From the NCBI GenBank assembly GCA_025455285.1, contig JALOMU010000270.1, positions 1 to 7,252 of the forward strand: a stretch of 7,252 bases of DNA, in the 5' to 3' direction. Within the stretch, counting starts at the first letter, position 1. Each line of letters starts with the position of its first letter. A program made the position numbers and the translations under genes. Shown here piece by piece: positions 1 through 5,419 of the stretch. The stretch comes from Flavihumibacter sp. (GTDB lineage Bacteria > Bacteroidota > Bacteroidia > Chitinophagales > Chitinophagaceae). The notes beneath the pieces were generated by a model. It was not told the origin of the DNA. It ran no database searches and saw only the letters and a list, made by a program, of their open reading frames with translations.

Positions 1-99
1 ATCGGTGGTGGGCTTGGCCTGATCAGATCTTACCAGATTGAGAAAAAGGAACTGTTGGATAGAGAAGGGGAGCCTGGAAGGGGATACAAAGGAGACTAG
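1..99 (+). CDS. C-terminal fragment of an unrecognised protein (5' end outside window)
   Basis: Frame 1 is open from the window edge to TAG at 97-99, giving 32 residues. The first part (GGGLGLIRSYQIEKKELL) has ordinary coding character, with Gly/Leu-rich then basic/acidic composition that could follow a membrane segment. The last dozen residues (REGEPGRGYKGD) are encoded by purine-rich DNA of the same kind as the repeats just downstream, so the repeat has probably reached into the gene end. The gene converges on the S41 protease gene. I do not recognise the family, and so short a fragment cannot be assigned. It could be a chance open stretch. Confidence 0.45.
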   Translation: MGGGLGLIRSYQIEKKELLDREGEPGRGYKGD

Positions 100-151
100 G
101 ATACAAAGGAGGCATGGAAGAGGGGGGAAAGGAAGATGGAGGAATGGAAGA
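82..151 (+). repeat. Purine-rich short direct repeats at a gene 3' end
   Basis: The 13-mer GGATACAAAGGAG occurs at 82-94 and 99-111. A second unit, GGAGGCATGGAAG at 108-120, recurs as GGAGGAATGGAAG at 138-150. The 14-mer GGAGGAATGGAAGA (138-151) is found exactly again at 6635-6648 and, with one mismatch on the - strand, at 401-414. The tract is almost free of pyrimidines and runs across the stop codon of the leftmost gene in its sense direction. No protein-coding role is apparent beyond base 99. Confidence 0.7.
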
Positions 152-198
152 CCCCTATACTTTACACCCAATTCCTGGAAGCCGAACTTTTAAAATAA

Positions 199-235
199 AT
201 ACTGAACCTTCATACTGAACATTAAACCTTATACC
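199..235. repeat. Short AT-rich direct repeats (ATACTGAAC / AAACCTTATAC)
   Basis: ATACTGAAC occurs at 199-207 and 212-220, a 13-bp period, with related CCTT-containing segments next to each copy. It is low-complexity intergenic sequence between two convergent genes. The stretch 100-395 as a whole holds no convincing gene, only this element, the purine-rich repeats, the hairpin at 244-303 and the 14-bp tandem repeat. Confidence 0.45.
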
Positions 236-243
236 TGTAATTA

Positions 244-303
244 AAACCGGAGGATTTTTAAAGTAACGCACTTTCAATTGTTACCTTAAAAGCCCTCCGG
301 TTT
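244..303. repeat. Long imperfect inverted repeat between convergent genes; possible bidirectional terminator
   Basis: AAACCGGAGG at 244-253 is the exact reverse complement of CCTCCGGTTT at 294-303. Pairing continues inward: 256-261 with 286-291, and 263-267 with 280-284, interrupted by A254/C293 and A262/C285 mismatches and a T255·G292 wobble. A loop of about 12 nt remains (268-279). The result is a stem of roughly 22 pairs. It lies between the 3' ends of the leftmost gene and the S41 gene, where a shared terminator is expected, but flanking T-runs are only 3-4 nt. It may instead be a REP-like or decayed mobile element. Confidence 0.6.
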
Positions 304-342
304 GACGTCTCACGTTTGACGTCTCACGTCTGACATCTCACT
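301..342 (-). repeat. 14-bp tandem repeat, three units (GTGAGACGT core on - strand)
   Basis: TTTGACGTCTCACG is present at 301-314 and again exactly at 315-328. A degenerate third unit, TCTGACATCTCACT, fills 329-342. Read on the - strand, the downstream sense of the S41 gene, each unit is CGTGAGACGTCAAA or a variant. The core GTGAGACGT and the 14-bp period are shared with the array at 6566-6600. The first unit overlaps the last three bases of the hairpin at 244-303. Confidence 0.8.
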
Positions 343-395
343 TTCCATAGAAACGCCCAGCTTTCGGTCAAGTACTAATTAAATGGGGTTAGGTG

Positions 396-2027
396 TCATT
401 TCTTCCCTTCCTCCTTTCCTCCCTCTTCCTTGCCCTTTTTCACTTCCTCCACTGCCTTCTTCACCACTTCATCCCCAGCATTAAGGACCTGGAAATACCC
501 TTCGCTTCTCCAGCGATACCGGGCAATAAGGGCTTTCATACGCTCAGATAAAAAGGATCGGTCTGCGGATGTGAAATCACCCACTTTAACGCTGTCCTGT
601 TCTGCCATCTTTTTGAGGTTTTGCCAGTCATTTTCTGAAAAGCGGATGGCATCCTTGTAAGTAACCGGACTCTTGAATCCATCCACAGATGCGCGGTTGC
701 GGACATAATAGAGATAGGTGAAATTCCCAATCGTATTGTTCCGGTACAAGGCAGTTACTGAACTGGATAAAAGGGTAGTATCGGCGCTAACAAATTCATC
801 CGGTACTATTCCTCCACCACCATACACAGTTCTGCCTTTGCTGGTTTTATAGGCCTTGCCATTGGCTGCATGGATACTGTCGGCATTGTTCATTTCGCCG
901 TTTTCAAATCGTTTGTGCAGGTCATCCTGGTAATCTTCAATGCCCTTGTCGTAGGGTTTCTGAATGCTCCGGCCACTGGGGGTAAAATAACGGGCAACTG
1001 TCAGGCGTAAGGCCGACCCATCGCTTAACTGATATTGTTCCTGAACCAATCCTTTTCCAAAGCTGCGTCTGCCTACAATAGTGGCCCGGTCCCAGTCCTG
1101 CAGGGCGCCTGCCAATACTTCACTGGCGGAGGCAGATTGTTCATCCATCAGCAACACCAATTTGCCTTGTTCAAACAAACCATTCCGGCGGGCACGATAT
1201 TCCTGGCGTTTCATATTATTGCCTTCGGTGTATACGATCAGTTTATCGCCATCCAGAAATTCATCGGCCATATCAACCGCTTCTCCTAATATGCCGCCAC
1301 CATTGCCACGGAGGTCAAGAATCAGCGACTTCATTCCCTCGCCCTGCAATTTTTCCAGTCCAGCCATGAATTCTTCATAGGTAGTTTCTGAAAATTTGCT
1401 GATCCGCATATAACCTGTTCCAGGCTCCAGTAAATAAGCGGCATCCAGGGAAGGAAGCGGGATGGTGCCACGGGTAATGGTAACCGAAATGGGTTGGCCA
1501 TTCCGCAGGATGGTAGTGCTTACCTTGGATCCGCCAGGTCCCCGTAACAATTCCTTGATACGATCCGAACTGATTCCTCCGGTAACGGTGGTATCACCTA
1601 CTTTAAGAAATTTGTCCCCAACCTGAAGGCCGGCTTTTTCGCTGGGGCCGCCCGGAACTACATTTACAACATTGACAGTATCCCGGAATAGCTGGAATTC
1701 AATTCCAATACCCTGGAAATTTCCCTGCAGATCTTCGGTTAATGCACCCAGGTGTTGCGCCGGGATAAAATTGCTGTGCGGATCCAGTTTGGTCAGCATA
1801 TCCTGAATTGCAGCATTTCCAAGTGTATCCACCTCTACTTTGTCAACATATTTCAACATCACCAGGTCCAGTACTTCCTGCAATGGTGATCTTTTGGTGT
1901 CAAACCGGAATACATTACTGGCAACCTGTGTATTGTCGCGCAATTTATACCCAACTACCATTCCCCCAATCATGATCACTGCGAAGAGCAGGGGAAGCCA
2001 AACCTGAACTTTTTTACCTTGCTTCAT
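396..2027 (-). CDS. S41 family C-terminal processing peptidase with PDZ domain (CtpA/Tsp-like)
   Basis: This 543-residue protease belongs to the carboxy-terminal processing peptidases, serine/lysine-dyad enzymes that cleave unstructured C-termini of envelope proteins. Residues 9-27 form one hydrophobic segment after a basic N-terminus, which suggests an inner-membrane anchor with the rest in the periplasm. A PDZ domain spans about 100-187 (core around NVVPGGPSEKAGLQVGD). The S41 catalytic domain spans about 200-410. SASASE at 298-303 and FGKG at 323-326 place the nucleophile at Ser300 and the general base at Lys325. Their spacing of 25 equals that of Tsp Ser430/Lys455, and Gln329 also matches. 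GGGGIVPD at 403-410 is another family motif. The C-terminal KKGKEEGGKEEGKK is low complexity and encoded by the purine-rich repeat (see 399-440). The gene diverges from the kinase gene. The ATG start directly precedes the basic and hydrophobic N-terminus; no Shine-Dalgarno is visible. Confidence 0.95.
   Translation of the reverse strand: MKQGKKVQVWLPLLFAVIMIGGMVVGYKLRDNTQVASNVFRFDTKRSPLQEVLDLVMLKYVDKVEVDTLGNAAIQDMLTKLDPHSNFIPAQHLGALTEDLQGNFQGIGIEFQLFRDTVNVVNVVPGGPSEKAGLQVGDKFLKVGDTTVTGGISSDRIKELLRGPGGSKVSTTILRNGQPISVTITRGTIPLPSLDAAYLLEPGTGYMRISKFSETTYEEFMAGLEKLQGEGMKSLILDLRGNGGGILGEAVDMADEFLDGDKLIVYTEGNNMKRQEYRARRNGLFEQGKLVLLMDEQSASASEVLAGALQDWDRATIVGRRSFGKGLVQEQYQLSDGSALRLTVARYFTPSGRSIQKPYDKGIEDYQDDLHKRFENGEMNNADSIHAANGKAYKTSKGRTVYGGGGIVPDEFVSADTTLLSSSVTALYRNNTIGNFTYLYYVRNRASVDGFKSPVTYKDAIRFSENDWQNLKKMAEQDSVKVGDFTSADRSFLSERMKALIARYRWRSEGYFQVLNAGDEVVKKAVEEVKKGKEEGGKEEGKK
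399..440 (-). repeat. Purine-rich repeat forming the 3' coding end of the S41 gene
   Basis: On the - strand this segment is nearly all G and A and encodes the final Lys/Glu/Gly residues of the protease. GGAGGAAGGGAAGA at 414-401 matches the intergenic 14-mer GGAGGAATGGAAGA (138-151 and 6635-6648) with one mismatch. This suggests that the repeat inserted or expanded within the gene end rather than the tail being functional. Confidence 0.55.
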
Positions 2028-2106
2028 ATACGTTCTAAAGTTGCAAATTACTGAAATGCCCGGAGCCGCTTTCCATATTATTACAGTCAGTATGCTAACA
2101 TAGTTT

Positions 2107-2114
2107 TATTTTCG
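2107..2114 (+). promoter_or_regulatory. Possible -7 promoter box for the kinase–murQ operon
   Basis: TATTTTCG differs by one base from the Bacteroidota -7 consensus TAnnTTTG and lies 21 nt upstream of the ATG at 2136, in the divergent spacer between the protease and kinase genes. I see no good TTTG box at the expected upstream distance, so this is a weak call. Confidence 0.3.
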
Positions 2115-2135
2115 TTCCAGCATTAAAGTGAATTC

Positions 2136-2922
2136 ATGGCCATATTACTTGCAGACAGTGGTGCAACCAAGTGTGAATGGTGTGTAGTCGACAAAGGAAA
2201 GGTTAAAAAAACGGTTGATTCGGCGTGATTTATATCCCGAAATCAGTCGCTATAAATTGGAAGCAATTTTTTATTACGGTACAGGGTGCAAAAACCCGGC
2301 TAACCGGAAATCGGTGCAGAAAGCCATCCAACGGGTATTCCCAGAGCAACCGGTGGAAGTCAATCACGACCTGATGGGGGCTGCCCGTGCAGTATGTCAG
2401 CGGGGGAAAGGCATCGCCTGTATCCTTGGAACCGGTAGTAATTCCTGTTATTACGATGGAAAAAAAATTGTCAAGAACAGTCCGGGTTTAGGTTATGTAC
2501 TGGGCGATGAAGGAAGCGGCGCCTACCTGGGGAAAAAAGTAATTCAGTATTATCTGTATAAAACCTTTGATGAAGAGCTGGCCTATCGGTTTGAAGACAA
2601 GTTCAACATGAAGGATGTGGATATTTTGGATCGGGTGTATAAACACCCTTTACCCAACCGCTTTCTGGCCAGCTTCACACTTTTCCTGGCTGAAAACCGC
2701 GGCCATTATATGATTGAAAACATCATTGAAGATGGCCTGAATGATTTCTTCTTTCAGCATGTGATCAAATACAAGGAAAGTTGGAACTATCCGATTCATT
2801 TTGTAGGTGGGGTAGCATTTGGATTCCGTGATGTGGTTTCCGACCTTTGTTCCTCATACGAACTGGAACTGGGAAAAATTCTTCAGCATCCGATTGAAGG
2901 ATTGATTCAGTACCACCAATAA
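2136..2922 (+). pseudogene. murK: BadF/BadG-type N-acetylmuramate/N-acetylglucosamine kinase, disrupted by an out-of-frame deletion (MurK/NAGK-like)
   Basis: The family phosphorylates MurNAc or GlcNAc in the cytoplasm. Beside murQ the natural role is making MurNAc-6-phosphate, as described for MurK of Tannerella forsythia. The gene starts at ATG 2136 with the phosphate-1 motif (ADSGATK, residues 6-12) and reads to Thr26, but this frame stops at TGA 2226-2228. The rest of the protein continues in the +1 frame from about 2215 (IRRDLYPEIS onward) to TAA 2920-2922. It keeps NHDLMGAARAVC, GTGSNS (2428-2445) and GDEGSGAYLGKK (from 2503). About 20 residues that family members carry between these parts, usually with a TQGI(S/N)P-like motif, are absent. 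The parts total about 261 residues against the usual 280 or so. A deletion of length 3n+2 explains this. TTG at 2215 is an unlikely true start because it would remove the ATP-binding motif. It could be a true pseudogene or an assembly error. Confidence 0.8.
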
Positions 2923-2943
2923 TTTTAAGATCAACGCAAGCAT

Positions 2944-3774
2944 ATGCCCGAATTTGTTAAAGTAACCGAGCAGGAAAGCCGGTATCGCCACCTGGAAAAA
3001 ATGGAGGTGTCGGAGATTTTGCAAAATATAAACCGAGAAGACCAGGAAGTGGCGTTGGCAGTTGCCAAAGCAATTCCTCAGATTGAAAAACTGGTTTCCG
3101 CTATTACGGATAATATGCTTGCAGGTGGCCGTTTATTCTATCTTGGAGCAGGTACAAGTGGGCGTTTAGGCATTCTGGATGCCAGTGAAATACCGCCAAC
3201 TTATGGTATGCCATATGGGCTCGTAATCGGATTGATTGCCGGTGGAGAGGAAGCCATCCAAAAAGCTGTGGAAAATGCAGAAGACAGTTTGCAGCAGGGC
3301 TGGGAAGACCTGAAAAAACATTTTATCAGTGAAAAAGATGTGGTGGTTGGAATTGCTGCCAGTGGTACAACTCCATATGTAATCGGTGCTTTAAAGAAGT
3401 GCCGTGAAAACGGTATAATCACCGGCTCCATTTCATGCAATCCGAACTCTCCTGTAAGCCAGGAAGCCGATTTTCCAATAGAAGTGGTGGTAGGGCCCGA
3501 ATTCGTTACCGGATCTACCCGTATGAAAAGTGGAACCGCACAAAAGCTGGTCCTCAATATGATTTCCACTACTGTTATGATACAAATCGGAAGGGTGGAA
3601 GACAATAAAATGGTGAACATGCAGCTTAGTAATGAAAAGCTGGTGGATCGTGGCACCATAATGGTTCAGCAGCAACTGAAACTGGATGATTATGAAGCGG
3701 CAAAAGGGTTGCTGCTAAAGTACGGTAGTGTTAAAAAAGCAGTTGACGCCTGGAAGGCAGCGAATCCGGCCTGA
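2944..3774 (+). CDS. murQ: N-acetylmuramic acid 6-phosphate etherase
   Basis: MurQ cleaves the D-lactyl ether of MurNAc-6-phosphate, giving GlcNAc-6-phosphate and D-lactate, a cytoplasmic step of peptidoglycan recycling. The 276-residue protein is an SIS-fold enzyme: LGAGTSGRLGILDASE (67-82) and AASGTTPYV (138-146) line the sugar-phosphate site, and GPEFVTGSTRMKSGTAQK (184-201) is a hallmark of the family. Glu82 and Glu113 have the spacing (31) of the E. coli catalytic residues Glu83 and Glu114. One deviation is DASEI, where many homologues have DASEC. It is a little shorter than the 298-residue E. coli enzyme. The ATG at 2944 is 21 nt after the kinase stop, implying one operon in which the kinase supplies the MurQ substrate. 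A later in-frame ATG at 3001 would cut into the conserved N-terminal helix. Confidence 0.96.
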   Translation: MPEFVKVTEQESRYRHLEKMEVSEILQNINREDQEVALAVAKAIPQIEKLVSAITDNMLAGGRLFYLGAGTSGRLGILDASEIPPTYGMPYGLVIGLIAGGEEAIQKAVENAEDSLQQGWEDLKKHFISEKDVVVGIAASGTTPYVIGALKKCRENGIITGSISCNPNSPVSQEADFPIEVVVGPEFVTGSTRMKSGTAQKLVLNMISTTVMIQIGRVEDNKMVNMQLSNEKLVDRGTIMVQQQLKLDDYEAAKGLLLKYGSVKKAVDAWKAANPA

Positions 3775-3806
3775 GCAAATTTGGGAGAACTTAGTAACTT
3801 GCCGGT

Positions 3807-4370
3807 GTGCACGAAATTGAACCATTTTACAACTGGCGCCATATTTATGTGAGTGAAGAAGATGAGCGATCACCTTTTTACGGGCGCGTTTACTCTGAAT
3901 TTGAATATTCCCAAACCATCTACAATTTTTACATCCACCCCCAATGGGATGAGTTTGGATCAAGAACCCTGTATCTGAAAGTAATCCTCGCAGATTACGA
4001 AGAACAGTATGTTATCATAGAACTCCTGGGTGAATGGAATGATGCGATTGAAAATGATATCATGCAACTTAAACGGGAGGTGATTGACAAGTTCCAGGAA
4101 GCAGGCATTCACAAATTCATTTTTATTGCAGAAAATGTGTTGAATTATCATTCCGGCGACCGTGATTACTATGAAGAATGGTTTGAGGAAATGATGGATG
4201 AAAACGGATGGGCTGTTTTAGTAAATATGCCGGAACAAACCCAGTACGATTTCCGCAAAGCCAAATTGCAACGAATCATAGAGCTGGTGGAATTGGATAA
4301 CTGGCGTACGTTTAAACCTTTTCACCTTTTCCGGAAAATGGATGAACAACAGATGAAACGCCTGCAATGA
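3807..4370 (+). CDS. Conserved-looking acidic protein of unknown function, 187 aa
   Basis: I cannot assign a named family, although the N-terminal part (FYNWRHIYVSEEDERSPFYG) resembles uncharacterised proteins I associate with Bacteroidota. It is a soluble, acidic, aromatic-rich protein without signal peptide or membrane segment. Residues 35-75 look like β-strands (TIYNFYIHPQWDEFGSRTLY), followed by LLGEWNDAIENDIMQLKREV, which looks helical, then a hydrophobic strand KFIFIAEN and an acidic helix YYEEWFEEMMDE. Alternation of this kind suggests a compact α/β domain. The start is GTG 3807, since TAA at 3795-3797 closes the frame upstream and no ATG lies near. It follows murQ by 32 nt and may be in the same transcript. 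The frame stays open past its TGA into the pheA leader ORF, which is probably coincidence. Confidence 0.85.
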   Translation: MHEIEPFYNWRHIYVSEEDERSPFYGRVYSEFEYSQTIYNFYIHPQWDEFGSRTLYLKVILADYEEQYVIIELLGEWNDAIENDIMQLKREVIDKFQEAGIHKFIFIAENVLNYHSGDRDYYEEWFEEMMDENGWAVLVNMPEQTQYDFRKAKLQRIIELVELDNWRTFKPFHLFRKMDEQQMKRLQ

Positions 4371-4405
4371 GACGGTTTAACTAACATTCGTAAGGAAAAA
4401 ACTTT

Positions 4406-4435
4406 TTTGTTGTATTCAATCATTGTCTATTTTTA
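4406..4435 (+). promoter_or_regulatory. Candidate promoter for the pheA leader transcript
   Basis: TTTG at 4406-4409 and TATTTTTA at 4428-4435 are 18 nt apart and resemble the Bacteroidota -33/-7 pair TTTG and TAnnTTTG (one mismatch in the second box). A transcript from here would begin about at the ATG at 4440, so the leader peptide would be nearly leaderless. The region is so AT-rich that chance matches are likely, and the same TATTTTTACTTC string recurs at 4470-4481 inside the leader ORF. Confidence 0.3.
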
Positions 4436-4439
4436 CTTC

Positions 4440-4535
4440 ATGTTCACAGTAAATGCATTTGGCCGATTTTATTTTTACTTCTACTTTTTTACAGGCAGAA
4501 GGCCGGCGATGCTTTGTGTTAGATCAACGAAATAA
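4440..4535 (+). CDS. Phe/Tyr-rich leader peptide of the pheA attenuator (31 aa)
   Basis: The ORF runs from ATG 4440 to TAA 4533-4535. Codons 10-17 (4467-4490) read FYFYFYFF, with Phe also at positions 2 and 7, giving 7 Phe and 3 Tyr in 31 residues. The aromatic run is preceded by NAFGR and followed by TGRRPAM. This resembles the E. coli PheL and PheM leader peptides in kind, though mixed Phe/Tyr. The run ends 11 nt before the antiterminator segment (4502), and the stop codon sits in the loop between the two antiterminator arms, as expected if ribosome position selects the RNA fold. The frame is open further upstream, so a TTG start at 4407 or 4410 would add a second aromatic cluster (VYFYF). 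No Shine-Dalgarno is seen. I infer a regulatory rather than a structural product. Confidence 0.75.
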   Translation: MFTVNAFGRFYFYFYFFTGRRPAMLCVRSTK

Positions 4536-4591
4536 GATCACTAAAACTAAACATAGAGAGTCCCGGCGAAAGCCCGGGACTTTTGTTTTTT
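4455..4591 (+). promoter_or_regulatory. Transcription attenuator (pause, antiterminator and terminator hairpins) of the Phe/Tyr operon
   Basis: Three mutually exclusive pairings are visible. The 1:2 pairing joins 4455-4464 (GCATTTGGCC) with 4501-4512 as GCAT/ATGC plus GGCC/GGCC. The 2:3 antiterminator joins 4502-4522 with 4547-4567: 4502-4506 pairs with 4563-4567, C4507 bulges, 4508-4510 pairs with 4560-4562, G4511/A4559 mismatch, 4512-4520 pairs with 4550-4558, A4549 bulges, and 4521-4522 pairs with 4547-4548, about 19 pairs including wobbles. The 3:4 pairing is the terminator at 4560-4580. Stalling at the Phe/Tyr codons (4467-4490) would leave segment 2 free to capture segment 3, giving read-through into pheA. 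Translation to the stop codon at 4533 would occlude segment 2 and let the terminator form. The structures are read from complementarity, without energy calculation. Confidence 0.75.
4560..4591 (+). terminator. Intrinsic terminator abutting the pheA start codon
   Basis: GTCCCGG (4560-4566) pairs with CCGGGAC (4574-4580). Alternatively, with C4575 bulged, an 8-bp stem closes on a GAAA tetraloop. The stem is followed by TTTTGTTTTTT at 4581-4591 and then directly by the pheA ATG at 4592. A GC-rich stem plus a U-tract is a textbook rho-independent terminator. Its placement before, not after, a gene indicates conditional termination. Confidence 0.9.
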
Positions 4592-5419
4592 ATGGCAACA
4601 AGAGTATCCATACAGGGTTATGAAGGTAGCTTCCACCAGGTGGCAGCACAGCAATTTTTTGGCAAGGAAGTAGAAGTTATTCCCTGCGATACCTTCCGCG
4701 AGGTAGTTAAAATTGCATCCAGTAAAAAAGAAAGCGAAGGCGGTGTAATGGCAATTGAGAATTCCATCGCTGGCAGCATTCTTCCCAACTATAATTTATT
4801 ACAGAAAAGTAACCTGCAGGTGGTAGGCGAAGTATATCTACAGATTAAACAAAACCTGCTGGTAAATCCAGGTGTAAAACTGGAAGATATACGGGAAGTA
4901 CATTCGCATCCGATGGCCATTCTGCAATGCATTGATTACCTGGAGAAGTTCAACTGGAAACTGGTGGAAACGGAGGATACTGCCCTAAGTGCCAAACATA
5001 TTCACCAGAAGCACAATAAACATGCAGCAGCTATTGCCAGTAAACTAGCGGCAGATCTGTTTGATCTCGAAGTGCTGGCTCCGAATATCCATACGATGAA
5101 AAACAATTATACCCGTTTTCTCATCCTTCAAAGAAGGGATATGGTGCAGGAAATCCCGGATGCAAACAAGGCTTCGGTTAATTTTCATACCGATCACTCC
5201 AGGGGAAGCCTTGCGAAAGTATTGACCAGGATTGCGGAAGGAGGTATCAATTTGAGCAAACTGCAGAGTTTTCCGATTCCCGGCAGCGACTGGCAATACA
5301 GTTTCCATGCGGATATGGAATTCGACAGCCTGGAACAGTTCCAGGGAGTAATAAAAGAAATCGAACCGCTGACCGTGAGTTTGCAGGTTTATGGAATTTA
5401 TAAAAATGGTAAGCAATGA
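4592..5419 (+). CDS. pheA: Prephenate dehydratase with C-terminal ACT domain
   Basis: The enzyme decarboxylates and dehydrates prephenate to phenylpyruvate, the penultimate step of phenylalanine synthesis. The 275-residue product is monofunctional, with no chorismate mutase domain. The PDT domain covers about 4-180: GYEGSFHQVAAQQFF (9-23), AIENSIAGSILPNYNLL (54-70), HSHPMAILQC (104-113), and the catalytic Thr in TRF (174-176). The ACT domain covers about 194-275 and has GSLAKVL (205-211) where many homologues have a GAL-type Phe-binding motif. The ESRP motif found in proteobacterial enzymes is replaced by QSFP (225-228), so feedback by Phe may differ. I chose the ATG at 4592; a TTG at 4583 lies inside the terminator U-tract. 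The stop overlaps the aminotransferase ATG by 4 nt (ATGA, 5416-5419), suggesting translational coupling. Expression is probably set by the attenuator upstream. Confidence 0.95.
   Translation: MATRVSIQGYEGSFHQVAAQQFFGKEVEVIPCDTFREVVKIASSKKESEGGVMAIENSIAGSILPNYNLLQKSNLQVVGEVYLQIKQNLLVNPGVKLEDIREVHSHPMAILQCIDYLEKFNWKLVETEDTALSAKHIHQKHNKHAAAIASKLAADLFDLEVLAPNIHTMKNNYTRFLILQRRDMVQEIPDANKASVNFHTDHSRGSLAKVLTRIAEGGINLSKLQSFPIPGSDWQYSFHADMEFDSLEQFQGVIKEIEPLTVSLQVYGIYKNGKQ

Noticed and set aside
301..342. CRISPR array from the regular 14-bp repeats (also 6566-6600)
   Set aside because: Units are directly tandem without spacers, much shorter than CRISPR repeats, and no cas gene is near.
2042..2050. TAATTTGC on the - strand as a promoter box for the S41 gene
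   Set aside because: It is one base short of TAnnTTTG and has no TTG-type partner upstream, so it was not listed as a feature.
2215..2922. Kinase gene starting at TTG 2215 as an intact short protein
   Set aside because: That would lose the ADSGATK phosphate-binding motif, which is plainly present at 2136 onward in another frame.
3201..3659. Antisense open frame inside murQ, and other long open frames opposite pheA, the S41 gene and the aminotransferase
   Set aside because: They lie entirely within well-recognised genes on the other strand, lack any recognisable motif, and have compositions expected of shadow frames.
3779..3802. TTTG ... TAACTTGC as a promoter for the 187-aa gene
   Set aside because: The boxes are only 12 nt apart, too close for the Bacteroidota -33/-7 spacing, and the gene is close enough to murQ to be co-transcribed.
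4396..4408. A5-A6/C/T6 palindrome after the 187-aa gene as a terminator
   Set aside because: There is no loop and no GC in the stem, so a stable hairpin is not expected.
4583..4591. TTG at 4583 as the pheA start
   Set aside because: It lies in the terminator U-tract and adds only three residues. The ATG at 4592 directly precedes the conserved PDT N-terminus.
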